From the NCBI GenBank assembly GCA_949283205.1, contig CASDSD010000007.1, forward strand, positions 1-35,365: a stretch of 35,365 bases of DNA. Direction: 5' to 3'. The notes beneath the pieces are model-generated. The model was not told the DNA's origin. It made no database searches and saw nothing but the letters and a program-made list of their open reading frames with translations. This stretch comes from an uncultured Alistipes sp. (GTDB taxonomy: Bacteria; Bacteroidota; Bacteroidia; Bacteroidales; Rikenellaceae). Both the position numbers and the translations under genes were made by a program. Of the stretch, positions 18,407 through 28,531 are shown piece after piece (position 1 is the stretch's first letter; every line of letters begins with the position of its first letter).

Positions 18407-19144
18407 TTATTTCTTGCTGTAGACGGTGAGGATATCCATCAGAGTGATTGACGAATCCTCCATGTCGTTAACAAGCGAGTCGATCTTAGATACGATGTAG
18501 TTGTAGAACAACTGCAGAATCACGGCAGCGATAAGACCCATAAGGGTGGTAAGAAGGGCGACCTTGATACCGCCGGCAACCAGCGTCGGAGAGATATCGC
18601 CTGCAGCCTGAATCTGGTCGAATGCGTCGACCATGCCGACTACGGTACCCATGAATCCCAACATGGGCGAGAGGGCGATGAAGAGGCCGATCCACGACAG
18701 GCCCGACTCCATCTGGCCGGTCTGAACCGATCCGTATGATACGACAGCCTTCTCTACGGCATCCAGACCCTGATCGTAGCGGTCGAGGCCCTGATAGTAG
18801 ATTGAAGCGATGGGGCCCTTGGTGTTGCGGCAAACCTCCTTGGCAGCCTCTATACCGTTCTTGTTGAGAGCCTCCTCAACCTTGGCGATGAACTTCTTCG
18901 AGTTGATGTTCGAGAATGAGAGGTACAGCATACGCTCGATGGCAATAGCCAAGCCGATAACCAGGCAGACGAGGATCGGGAGCATCCAGCCCCAACCACC
19001 CTCGAGGAACTTCTGCATCAGAACCTGGTGCATGGTCTCGCCGGCGAGATCAGTCTCCGCATTAACGGCAGCCTCCTGTGCGAACGCGCTGACAGTACCG
19101 AGCGAAGCTACGGCAACTGACAAAATCATAAAGAATTTTTTCAT
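18407..19144 (-). CDS. exbB: MotA/TolQ/ExbB proton channel family protein
   Basis: A 245-residue inner-membrane protein. An N-terminal signal-like segment (MKKFFMILSVAVASLGTVSAFAQ) is followed by a TM at WGWMLPILVCLVIGLAIAIERML, then a cytoplasmic loop, then two TM helices with the family motif LGFMGTVVGMVDAFDQI and VALLTTLMGLIAAVILQLFYNY. These are the ExbB/TolQ signature helices. First gene of the operon. With two ExbD proteins it should form an energising complex using the proton gradient; no TonB gene is in the window. The extra leader before the first TM is common in Bacteroidetes members. Confidence 0.95.
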   Translation of the reverse strand: MKKFFMILSVAVASLGTVSAFAQEAAVNAETDLAGETMHQVLMQKFLEGGWGWMLPILVCLVIGLAIAIERMLYLSFSNINSKKFIAKVEEALNKNGIEAAKEVCRNTKGPIASIYYQGLDRYDQGLDAVEKAVVSYGSVQTGQMESGLSWIGLFIALSPMLGFMGTVVGMVDAFDQIQAAGDISPTLVAGGIKVALLTTLMGLIAAVILQLFYNYIVSKIDSLVNDMEDSSITLMDILTVYSKK

Positions 19145-19431
19145 AGTTGTGCTTGAATAAAATTTAGTGTTCTGTTACTTGTTTGTTAGTTTTATGTTGT
19201 TAAAAATTCATTGTGTCCGCTTTTGGCCCGTGTCCGGGAGACTCTGCGAGGGCATGTCGTGCGGTGACGGTGACGGCGGGCGTATGGATAAAGAAAATAG
19301 CCCCTATTTATCAATCGTCTGGCAGTCAGCCTGTTGCGTATCCCGTGGCGGCCTTTGCGCCCAAAGCGTGCATTTTTCGCACACTTTACGAGCCGAAATA
19401 TACGAATTATTTTTTATCCGCGCAACCCCTT
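19145..19431. other. 287-bp region upstream of exbB
   Basis: The first 70 bp are AT-rich leader of exbB. On the minus strand TATATTTC near 19394 is a 7-of-8 match to TAnnTTTG. Nothing else was recognised, and there is no clear terminator for ansA, which ends at 19432 on the same strand. Confidence 0.4.
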
Positions 19432-20460
19432 TTATAAAGTAAATTCACCCTTGACGGGGCGTGCCATGAGTTCGTAACGGTAGTTGGGCGTGAGATTTTT
19501 GCCCATGACGTACATCAATTTTGTGATGGCGGCCTCGGATGTTATGTCGTGGCCCGAGATGACGCCCGCGGCGCGGAGCCGCTGGCCCGTTTCATAGAGC
19601 TGCATCTCGACCGAGCCGGTATCGCACTGCGTGACGTTGAGTACGGTGACGCCCCGTTCTACTGTCTGGCGCATCAGGCGCAGGAACCATTCGCTCGTGG
19701 GGGCGTTTCCGGCGCCGTATGTCTCGAGGACGACGCCGCGCAGCTCCTGCGACGAGAGCATGGCGCGGAGCGTCGTCTCGCCGATGCCGGGGAAGAGCTT
19801 TACTATTGCGACCCCCTCGCTCGACATTTCGGCCACGCGCAGCGGCTCCACCACGGGCGGTGCCGGGGCTATGGCGGCGTAGTTGTATGCGATTTTGACG
19901 CCCACTTCGGCCAGCAGCGGGTAGTTGTACGAGCGGAATGCGTCGAGCTCCTCGGCGCTGCACTTGTGGGTTCGGTTGCCGCGGTAGAGTCGGTTCTGGA
20001 AGAGGAGCGACACCTCGGGCACCACGGGGCGTCCGTCGACGCGGGCGCCGGCGATCTCGATGGCCGTGATGAGGTTCTCGCGGCCGTCGGTGCGCAGTAC
20101 GCCTATGGGGATCTGGCTGCCGGTGAAGACGACGGGCTTGGCCAGGTTCTCGAGCATGAAGCTCAGCGCCGAGGCGCTGTAGGACATGGTGTCGGTGCCG
20201 TGGAGGATGACGAAGCCGTCGTAACGGTCATAGTTCTCGCTTATGACGGCGGCCATGTCGCGCCAGTCTTCGGGCCGGACGTTCGACGAATCGATCAGTT
20301 GGGGCATGGTGTGTACGTCGATGTCGACGTTGAGCCGCCGCAGCGAGGGAAATTCGTCGTATATGCCGCTGAAGTCGAAGGGCACGAGGGCTCCCGTGGC
20401 GGCGTCGGTCTGCATGCCTATGGTGCCGCCCGTATAGATTATCAGAATCGAGGATTTCAT
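19432..20460 (-). CDS. ansA: Type I L-asparaginase
   Basis: Hydrolyses L-asparagine to aspartate and ammonia. The 342-residue protein lacks a signal peptide, fitting the cytoplasmic type I group. Active-site segments are YTGGTIGM (nucleophile Thr) near the N terminus and ILHGTDTMSYSASAL (Thr89, Asp90) with the lysine-bearing segment THKCSAEELDAF. The C-terminal domain has GVVLETYGAGNAP and VLNVTQCDTGSVEM, typical of the family. Length matches the usual 335-345. It lies between the exbB operon and a repeat region, on the same strand as both, but 200 bp from the gene upstream. Confidence 0.96.
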   Translation of the reverse strand: MKSSILIIYTGGTIGMQTDAATGALVPFDFSGIYDEFPSLRRLNVDIDVHTMPQLIDSSNVRPEDWRDMAAVISENYDRYDGFVILHGTDTMSYSASALSFMLENLAKPVVFTGSQIPIGVLRTDGRENLITAIEIAGARVDGRPVVPEVSLLFQNRLYRGNRTHKCSAEELDAFRSYNYPLLAEVGVKIAYNYAAIAPAPPVVEPLRVAEMSSEGVAIVKLFPGIGETTLRAMLSSQELRGVVLETYGAGNAPTSEWFLRLMRQTVERGVTVLNVTQCDTGSVEMQLYETGQRLRAAGVISGHDITSEAAITKLMYVMGKNLTPNYRYELMARPVKGEFTL

Positions 20461-20551
20461 GGTTTTCGGTGTGACTTTTGTTCGTGTCCGTATTGTTTCT
20501 TTCTTGTGTCTGTTTATGGTTTGTCCGCCCTTCGGATGTCCCGTCCGGCGG

Positions 20552-20641
20552 CCTGCATCTCTACGCTCTTCCGTCCTGCCTCCGGCATCTCTGCATTCTT
20601 TAGTGCTGCTTTCTGCATCTCTGCATTCTGCCGCGCGGCTG
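20552..20641 (-). repeat. Three degenerate 30-bp tandem repeats
   Basis: Units at 20552-20581, 20582-20611 and 20612-20641 share gcatctctgcattct (plus strand). The minus strand is purine-rich. They lie between the TIGR04076 gene and ansA. A minus-strand open frame reads through as repeated A-E-M-Q/P-x-A units but belongs to a frame that is antisense to nothing and out of frame with the real gene, so it is not called. Confidence 0.75.
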
Positions 20642-20659
20642 GGGTGCGCCCCTGCTCCG

Positions 20660-20983
20660 CTACGGCCTTTCGGCGCCGGTGTCGTCGAGCGCCTCCACCA
20701 GAAAGCTCACGGGGCGGAAGCCGTCGTTGCACGAGAGCATTGCCGAGGCGGGGTTCTTCATCCAGCCGTCGTAAAACCCCGTTGCGCCGTGCGCCAGCGC
20801 CATGACGAAGGGCGAGAGTGTCTGCCAGGCACTCTCGCACAGCCCCCGGGGCTTTTGCCACCCCTCGCAGATGAAGACCTGCCCCTCGTGCAGGTCGCAG
20901 GCGTGTTCGATCGGGTTCTCGTACCGTTCGATCAGGTCGTCGTAACACGCCTTGCGTATGACCGTTATGCGTATGCGTTTCAT
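20660..20983 (-). CDS. TIGR04076 family protein
   Basis: A 107-residue cytoplasmic protein beginning MKRIRITVIRKACYDDL, with ENPIEHACDLHEGQVFI and a late PASAMLSCNDGFRPVSF; these match the small TIGR04076 family, whose function is not known. Three cysteines (13, 29 and about 86) could bind metal or react with thiols. A longer frame is open upstream to 21454, but that part overlaps tatD antisense-free and out of frame, so the ATG at 20983 is used. It begins 13 bp after tatD, as the last gene of the dprA operon. Confidence 0.88.
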   Translation of the reverse strand: MKRIRITVIRKACYDDLIERYENPIEHACDLHEGQVFICEGWQKPRGLCESAWQTLSPFVMALAHGATGFYDGWMKNPASAMLSCNDGFRPVSFLVEALDDTGAERP

Positions 20984-20996
20984 GCCGTTGGTATTG

Positions 20997-21839
20997 TCAG
21001 GCTGTTGTTGTCGTCGTCGCGGGTGCTGCGGCCCCTGCGCCGAACATCCGTTCGGCACTGGCCGTGGTTGCGGCGGCAACCTCTTCGGGGTCCATGCCCT
21101 TGATCTCGGCCACCTTGTCGCATACGTACCGCACGTATGCCGATTCGTTGCGCCCGCCGCGATGGGGAACGGGCGTAAGGTATGGGCAGTCGGTCTCCAG
21201 CACCATGTGTTCGAGCGGTATTTCGGCCACGGCGGCCGCGACGGCGCTCTTCTTGAATGTGACGACGCCCCCGATGCCGAAGAGCCACTCGCCGCAGCGG
21301 CGCAGGCGCCGGTATGTTCCGGCATCCTCCGAGAAGGCGTGCAGCACGCCGCGCAGGCGCTCGCCGCGTGCCGCTGCCGCGGCGCACTCCGCCTCGAGTA
21401 TCTCGCACATGTCGTCCCATGCGGCGCGGGTGTGTATGGCGACGGGCAGGTCAAGCCGCGCCGCCAGACGGCACTGCGCGACGAACGCCTCGCGCTGCTC
21501 GGCGACGTAGTCGCGGCTCCAGTAGTAGTCGAGGCCGATCTCCCCGACGGCGCAGAAACGCAGGCCGCGGGGCGGCTCCGCGAGGTATCGCCCGACGGTG
21601 TCGAGCTCCTCGCGCCAGCGGGGGTTGTCGTTTACGGATGTGGGGTGGAGTCCCATCATGGGACGGCACATGTCGGGCTCGGAGGCGGCCAGCGCGAAGA
21701 GCCTTCCGTGCGAGAGGGAGTCGATGGCGGGCAGCAGGAGCCGTGCGACGCCCGCTTTGCGTGCGCGGTCGAGGGCCTCGGCGCGGTCCGTGTCGAACTC
21801 CTCGGCATAGAGGTGTGAGTGTGTGTCTGTCAGTCGCAT
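20997..21839 (-). CDS. TatD-family metal-dependent hydrolase
   Basis: A 280-residue TIM-barrel protein with the amidohydrolase-type metal ligands: THSHLY (His7, His9), GEIGLDYYW (Glu), AIHTR (His), GVLHAFSE (His) and ETDCPYL (Asp). TatD proteins are Mg-dependent 3'-5' DNA exonucleases or related hydrolases. The frame is open upstream to 22994, but this would overlap the M50-like gene for 1.1 kb; the ATG at 21839 gives the canonical N terminus MRLTDTHSH. It overlaps the M50-like gene by 10 bp, which suggests coupled translation. Confidence 0.95.
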   Translation of the reverse strand: MRLTDTHSHLYAEEFDTDRAEALDRARKAGVARLLLPAIDSLSHGRLFALAASEPDMCRPMMGLHPTSVNDNPRWREELDTVGRYLAEPPRGLRFCAVGEIGLDYYWSRDYVAEQREAFVAQCRLAARLDLPVAIHTRAAWDDMCEILEAECAAAAARGERLRGVLHAFSEDAGTYRRLRRCGEWLFGIGGVVTFKKSAVAAAVAEIPLEHMVLETDCPYLTPVPHRGGRNESAYVRYVCDKVAEIKGMDPEEVAAATTASAERMFGAGAAAPATTTTTA

Positions 21840-23305
21840 AGATAGTCGTCGGATAGGGTTTCCATCCACGCCAGCAGGTCGGCGCAGTCGGCGGCCTCGC
21901 CGCGTGCGTGGTGCCGCGGCAGGGCCTTGCGTATCGCTTCGGCGCGGGCTGCGGCCTTGGCGGCGTCGCCCTCGACGAAGCGTTCCCACGCATAGAGTTC
22001 CAGCGCGTGGCTTATGTTGTTGCGGGCGTCGGCGGAGATGTATTGCGCCACGCGGTCGGAGCGCATGCGCCTTATCTGCGAGCGGGGGCGGCGGAGCAGT
22101 ATGGCGACGAAAGCGCGGTCGGCGGCTGTCTCGAGCCGGAAGAGCTCGATCATGCGCCCCTCGCGTGCGCGGATACGCCCCAGGATGGTGTCGGCCGCCT
22201 CGAAGTCGCGGCATTCGATGTGCCGCCAGACGTCGAACATCGCCACGCTGGTGTACATGTGGTTTGCGAGGTCGGCATCCTCGGGTATCGAGAACCACCC
22301 GTCGGGCATCTCGCACAGCCGCTGCCCGCGCGAGTAGAGGGCGTTGACCTTGAGCTGCACCCACAGCATGCGCCGCATCTCGGGGTCGCGGGCCATGATG
22401 CGGGCGTTTTCGCCGTCGTTGGGGATGCCTCCGATACGCATCGGGATTCCGTTCATGGCAGCCATGACGATGCCGGTGAAGATGAACATCGAGGCGGCGA
22501 ATGCCGCGACAACCGACTCTGCGCCTGCGGCGAGCGCCGTTGCGGCGATGACGGCGGCCGCGATGTTGGCTGCGGCGCCGCCCATGCAGTATGCCCTGTA
22601 TGGCATGGCGGCGGCATCCTCCATGCGGTCGGTCGGGGGTTCGAGAAGGCATTGCCCGCCCGTTCCGGCGAGGGAGTATCGGCCCAGCCGCAATCTTGAG
22701 CCGTCGCGGTAGAGTATCACGCTGCCGACACGGAACGAGACGAAACGGTATCCGCCGGCGAGGCCGCAAGCGAGGTGTCCTCCCTCGTGGAGGATGATCT
22801 GTATGTAGATTGCGGCGACGAGTATCGCCATGGCGGCGATCCAGTATGCCATGAATACGGCTATGCCGTTGCCGGCCATCTCCTGCGAGAAGAAGAGACG
22901 CAGCCGCGGCACGAGGGCGACGCTCGCGAGCATCGTGCCGGCGATGAGGATGCCTGCGCCGATGGCTGTGGATATCCGCTTGATACGCTGCCACAGACGG
23001 CGTATCCTCCCTTTGCCGCCCGGCCGCTTGCTGCCGCTCGTCGGCACATTGCTGCGCGGGGATATGTTGTCGTCTGTACCTGTGTTGCCGCGCTGCGGAA
23101 CGGGTGGCGTCGGTGTCCGTGGCTGTGCGGATGCCGCCTCCGCCGTTTCTGCCGTAGCCTGTGCTGCGGGTTCAGGAATGTCCGCGATATGGGCCGTCTC
23201 CGTCTGTGCGGCCGGCGCGTCCTGTGCGGCCGGCGCCGATTCGGCATGATGCTGTGCGGGGGTATGTTCGCCGTGTGGCTGTGGGTCTGTTATCGGATCG
23301 GTCAT
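21830..23305 (-). CDS. M50-family membrane metalloprotease-like protein
   Basis: A 491-residue membrane protein. Residues 1-95 are rich in Ala, Pro, Thr, Gln and Asp and look disordered, followed by a basic patch and two TM helices. HEGGH (residues 173-177) is an HExxH zinc site, and NGIPMRIGGIPNDG (about 285-298) carries the Asp-Gly of the second M50 motif, so the zinc ligands seem intact. GGAAANIAAAVI lies between them. The C-terminal 170 residues look like helical repeats (ADTILGRIRAREGRM, AKAAARAEAIRKAL) that might bind partners. An intramembrane or membrane-embedded protease is likely; substrate unknown. It begins 4 bp after dprA. Confidence 0.87.
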   Translation of the reverse strand: MTDPITDPQPHGEHTPAQHHAESAPAAQDAPAAQTETAHIADIPEPAAQATAETAEAASAQPRTPTPPVPQRGNTGTDDNISPRSNVPTSGSKRPGGKGRIRRLWQRIKRISTAIGAGILIAGTMLASVALVPRLRLFFSQEMAGNGIAVFMAYWIAAMAILVAAIYIQIILHEGGHLACGLAGGYRFVSFRVGSVILYRDGSRLRLGRYSLAGTGGQCLLEPPTDRMEDAAAMPYRAYCMGGAAANIAAAVIAATALAAGAESVVAAFAASMFIFTGIVMAAMNGIPMRIGGIPNDGENARIMARDPEMRRMLWVQLKVNALYSRGQRLCEMPDGWFSIPEDADLANHMYTSVAMFDVWRHIECRDFEAADTILGRIRAREGRMIELFRLETAADRAFVAILLRRPRSQIRRMRSDRVAQYISADARNNISHALELYAWERFVEGDAAKAAARAEAIRKALPRHHARGEAADCADLLAWMETLSDDYLCD

Positions 23306-23309
23306 GGTG

Positions 23310-24407
23310 TTACATCTTTTGGTATCGTTTGCCCGGGAGACGGCGTATCGCCCCCGACAGCTCGAGATTCATCAGCAGGAGCGACAGTTCGCCTGCCGTG
23401 AGGCCGCTTGCCTGCAGCAGCTCCTCCTCCGGCACGGGACCCTCGCCGAAGCGGTCGAGAAGCCGTTGTTCCTCCTCCGAGAGCGGAAGTTTCCCGCGTT
23501 CGGGTTCTGCGGGGGCCTCGCCGAGGTCCCACATGAGTTCCTGCACGATATCGCGTGCCGAGGTTACGAGGGCCGCCTTGCGGTTGCGTATCAGGGCGTT
23601 TGTACCGTCGGAGCGGGAATCCGTGGCGCGGCCGGGCACGGCCATGACGGTCCGCGCGTATCCGTCGGCGAAGGCGGCGGTGGAGAGGGACCCTCCCGAT
23701 TCGGGTGACTCGACCACGACGGTAGCGGCCGACATGGATGCAATGAGACGGTTGCGCGGTATGTACAGCCGTCCGTTCTGCGGCGACTGCGAGCTCACTT
23801 CGGAAGCTATGGCGCCGCCTGCGGCGATGATCTCGGCGGCGAGCCTGCCGTGTGCCGGCGGCGTCACCCGGGGCAGGGCGTTGGCGACGAACGCTACGGT
23901 GGTCATGCCGGCCTCGAGGGCTGCGCGGTGCGCCGCGGCGTCGATGCCGAAGGCCAGGCCGCTCACGATGACCGTGTCGGGCACCATGCGTGACAGTCCC
24001 GATATCAGACGGCCGCACATCTGCTGTCCGTATGCCGTCATGTTGCGTGTGCCGACGAAGGCTATGGCCTGGCGGCGCATCGCCTCGACGTTGCCGCATA
24101 CGTATATCACGGCGGGATGGTCGGGCGTGAGACGCATCAGCGGAGGATATGCCTCGTCGGACAAACCGACGGGGACGATGCCGTTGCGACGGCAGTAGTC
24201 GGCCTCCCGTTCGGCCTCGCGCATGCCTTCCTTTGCGACGATCATGCGGGCTATGCGGTCGTTCAGCTCGGCGCGGAGGAGAAGCTCTTCCGCCGTGGCG
24301 GCATATACGGCCTCGGCCGAGCCGAAACACTCGACCAGATGCGCGGCGCCTTTCGGCCCGAGCGCGTGGATGAACGATATGGCTATGTCGTATATGCTCG
24401 TCGGCAT
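23310..24407 (-). CDS. dprA: DNA-processing protein DprA
   Basis: Loads RecA on incoming single-stranded DNA in natural transformation. The 365-residue protein has the family Rossmann core: AFVGTRNMTAYGQQ, VSGLAFGIDAAAHRAAL, RNRLIASMSAATVVVESPESGGSLSTAA. An N-terminal helix-hairpin-type segment (residues about 1-60) and a C-terminal winged-helix-like region (SEEEQRLLDRF, LLMNLELSGAIRRLPGKRY) are also present, giving the full-length architecture. The frame is open to 24440, but the ATG at 24407 with an A-rich leader is chosen. It leads the operon dprA - M50-like - tatD - TIGR04076. Confidence 0.96.
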   Translation of the reverse strand: MPTSIYDIAISFIHALGPKGAAHLVECFGSAEAVYAATAEELLLRAELNDRIARMIVAKEGMREAEREADYCRRNGIVPVGLSDEAYPPLMRLTPDHPAVIYVCGNVEAMRRQAIAFVGTRNMTAYGQQMCGRLISGLSRMVPDTVIVSGLAFGIDAAAHRAALEAGMTTVAFVANALPRVTPPAHGRLAAEIIAAGGAIASEVSSQSPQNGRLYIPRNRLIASMSAATVVVESPESGGSLSTAAFADGYARTVMAVPGRATDSRSDGTNALIRNRKAALVTSARDIVQELMWDLGEAPAEPERGKLPLSEEEQRLLDRFGEGPVPEEELLQASGLTAGELSLLLMNLELSGAIRRLPGKRYQKM

Positions 24408-24654
24408 TCTTTTTTTAATTAATATATTGTATCCGGCCACTCTCTGTCGTCTCCGCCGGCTTCGGGGCGTTCTGTTGCGGTTTGTCCGTATCCGGCCGTC
24501 CCCCCCCCTCCCTGCTTCTCGTGGTTCGGGCGTGCTGGAGTGCGTTTGATCACATCCGACAGCCTTCGGACGGCTCTGTCGCGGTGCGCCGTATGGCGTA
24601 AGGTCGAGTAAAAGTAATATTTTTCCGAAAAAGAGTCAAAGATTTACCGAAGTT
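24408..24654. other. Intergenic region between dprA and tRNA-Cys promoter
   Basis: Contains the dprA leader, two copies of gtatccggcc (near 24430 and 24488), a C9 tract at 24500-24508, and an imperfect hairpin at about 24551-24577 (cgacag...ctgtcg around cttcgg). No gene is visible. Confidence 0.5.
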
Positions 24655-24684
24655 TTGGAGGATATATAATTTTTTGTATATTTG
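24655..24684 (+). promoter_or_regulatory. Promoter of tRNA-Cys
   Basis: TTG at 24655-24657, 19-bp spacer, then TATATTTG at 24677-24684, an exact TAnnTTTG. The tRNA starts 92 bp downstream, an unusually long 5' leader in which I see no second RNA gene. Confidence 0.8.
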
Positions 24685-24776
24685 CAGGCCGAAGATCCCA
24701 AAATGTACGTATCGAGGCATCCGATGTAGAGTGTTGATCGGAGCGCGGGGCGAAAGGGGGATGCAACGGATATAAT

Positions 24777-24847
24777 GGTCTGATGGCCGAGTGGCTAGGC
24801 AAAGGTCTGCAAAACCTTGTACAGCGGTTCGAGTCCGCTTCAGACCT
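24777..24847 (+). tRNA. tRNA-Cys (anticodon GCA)
   Basis: Acceptor arms ggtctga and tcagacc, D-arm gccgagtggctaggc, anticodon arm aaggt-ctGCAaa-accttg, T-arm agcgg-ttcgagt-ccgct, discriminator T. The anticodon loop reads GCA for Cys. CCA is not encoded. The right end adjoins the predicted mobile element. Confidence 0.96.
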
Positions 24848-24852
24848 CACAG

Positions 24853-24886
24853 AAACCGCGTTGCAGATAGCTGCAACGCGGTTTTC
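24853..24886 (+). terminator. Terminator after tRNA-Cys
   Basis: Perfect 14-bp arms aaaccgcgttgcag (24853-24866) and ctgcaacgcggttt (24871-24884) around atag, then tt. Confidence 0.95.
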
Positions 24887-24893
24887 GTTTGAA

Positions 24894-24915
24894 TTTGTAC
24901 GGCATTTGTACGGCA
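24894..24915. repeat. Perfect 11-bp tandem repeat near tRNA-Cys
   Basis: tttgtacggca occurs twice back to back (24894-24904, 24905-24915), between the tRNA terminator and the hsdR stop. Position suggests an integrase core or arm site, but the partner site is not in view. Confidence 0.6.
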
Positions 24916-24937
24916 GAGGGCCGGTTCGCCGTTCGGA

Positions 24938-27943
<3,006 letters not shown>

Positions 27944-27956
27944 GGTTTGGTTTCTG

Positions 27957-28391
27957 TTATAATATTCCTAATTGACTGAGTATGCCAATGATGAAAATAA
28001 CGGCAATTATCAATACACAGACAAATTTTGCTATCAAGAGATGAAAACTTCTTTTTGATACAATATCCATGTACTCCTCATGTCGATACTCTATACCTTC
28101 GTTATTTTTATCTCTACTTAATCTGAAATATTCGCACCTATAACTGCATGAATCTGAGAAATAATGGATTAAGTCTAATATCAAGTATATAAAGCTCAAT
28201 CCTAAAGCTATTACTATCCACAGACAAGGTTCGTGGTATCGATTTTCAGCATATATAAGTACCCAGCAAGTTCCGATAATACCATAAACAATATTTCTCG
28301 AAAGGCTTGAGACTTTGCTCGATTGGCTATAATGATACTCTTGACACTCTTCTAGTTTCTTTTCTATTGTAGCTTGTTTATCGTCTTTCAT
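27957..28391 (-). CDS. Small three-TM membrane protein in the hsd operon
   Basis: A 144-residue AT-rich gene. The protein begins with a charged helix (DDKQATIEKKLEECQEYHYSQ), then TM1 (IVYGIIGTCWVLIYA), TM2 (CLWIVIALGLSFIYLILDLI), a 45-residue charged loop with RCEYFRLSRD and EYRHEEYMD, and TM3 (LIAKFVCVLIIAVIFIIGIL). I do not recognise the family. The plan of an N-terminal coiled helix and a TM hairpin recalls small membrane effectors (SLATT type) seen with other defence systems, but this is only a likeness. It sits between hsdS and hsdR, 13 bp from hsdR, so expression with the restriction enzyme is expected. Confidence 0.85.
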   Translation of the reverse strand: MKDDKQATIEKKLEECQEYHYSQSSKVSSLSRNIVYGIIGTCWVLIYAENRYHEPCLWIVIALGLSFIYLILDLIHYFSDSCSYRCEYFRLSRDKNNEGIEYRHEEYMDIVSKRSFHLLIAKFVCVLIIAVIFIIGILSQLGIL

Positions 28392-28395
28392 TATT

Positions 28396-28500
28396 CTACT
28401 TGTTTTTACTTGGATAGCCAGAAGGACCCGCCGATCTGCTTCTTATCTCTTGGGTTTGCGGTTTCGTTTTTGGCGTTTGACTTGTTGTTTTTTCTGACAT
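28396..28500 (-). CDS. Candidate 34-codon ORF between hsdS and the membrane-protein gene
   Basis: ATG at 28500 opens a 34-residue frame, very rich in Lys, Thr, Gln and Ser (begins MSEKTTSQTPKTKPQTQEIR), ending 4 bp before the ATG of the membrane protein. That spacing suggests translational coupling or a leader peptide. A second frame in the same DNA, in register with hsdS and open from its stop to 28406, ends ...RDKKQIGGSFWLSK, which looks at least as protein-like. A frameshift between them cannot be excluded, so either or neither may be real. Confidence 0.4.
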   Translation of the reverse strand: MSEKTTSQTPKTKPQTQEIRSRSAGPSGYPSKNK

Positions 28501-28531
28501 GATTTAAGATTTTATTATTCAAAAATTGTGT

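Noticed and set aside
20997-22994. 665-codon minus-strand frame as one fused protein
   Set aside because: Only the last 280 codons carry TatD motifs; the upstream part overlaps the M50-like gene in another frame and is arginine-rich shadow sequence.
16489-24508. C9 tracts at 16,489-16,497 and 24,500-24,508 as phase-variation switches
   Set aside because: Both lie in gene-free DNA and not between promoter elements, so a switching role has no support.
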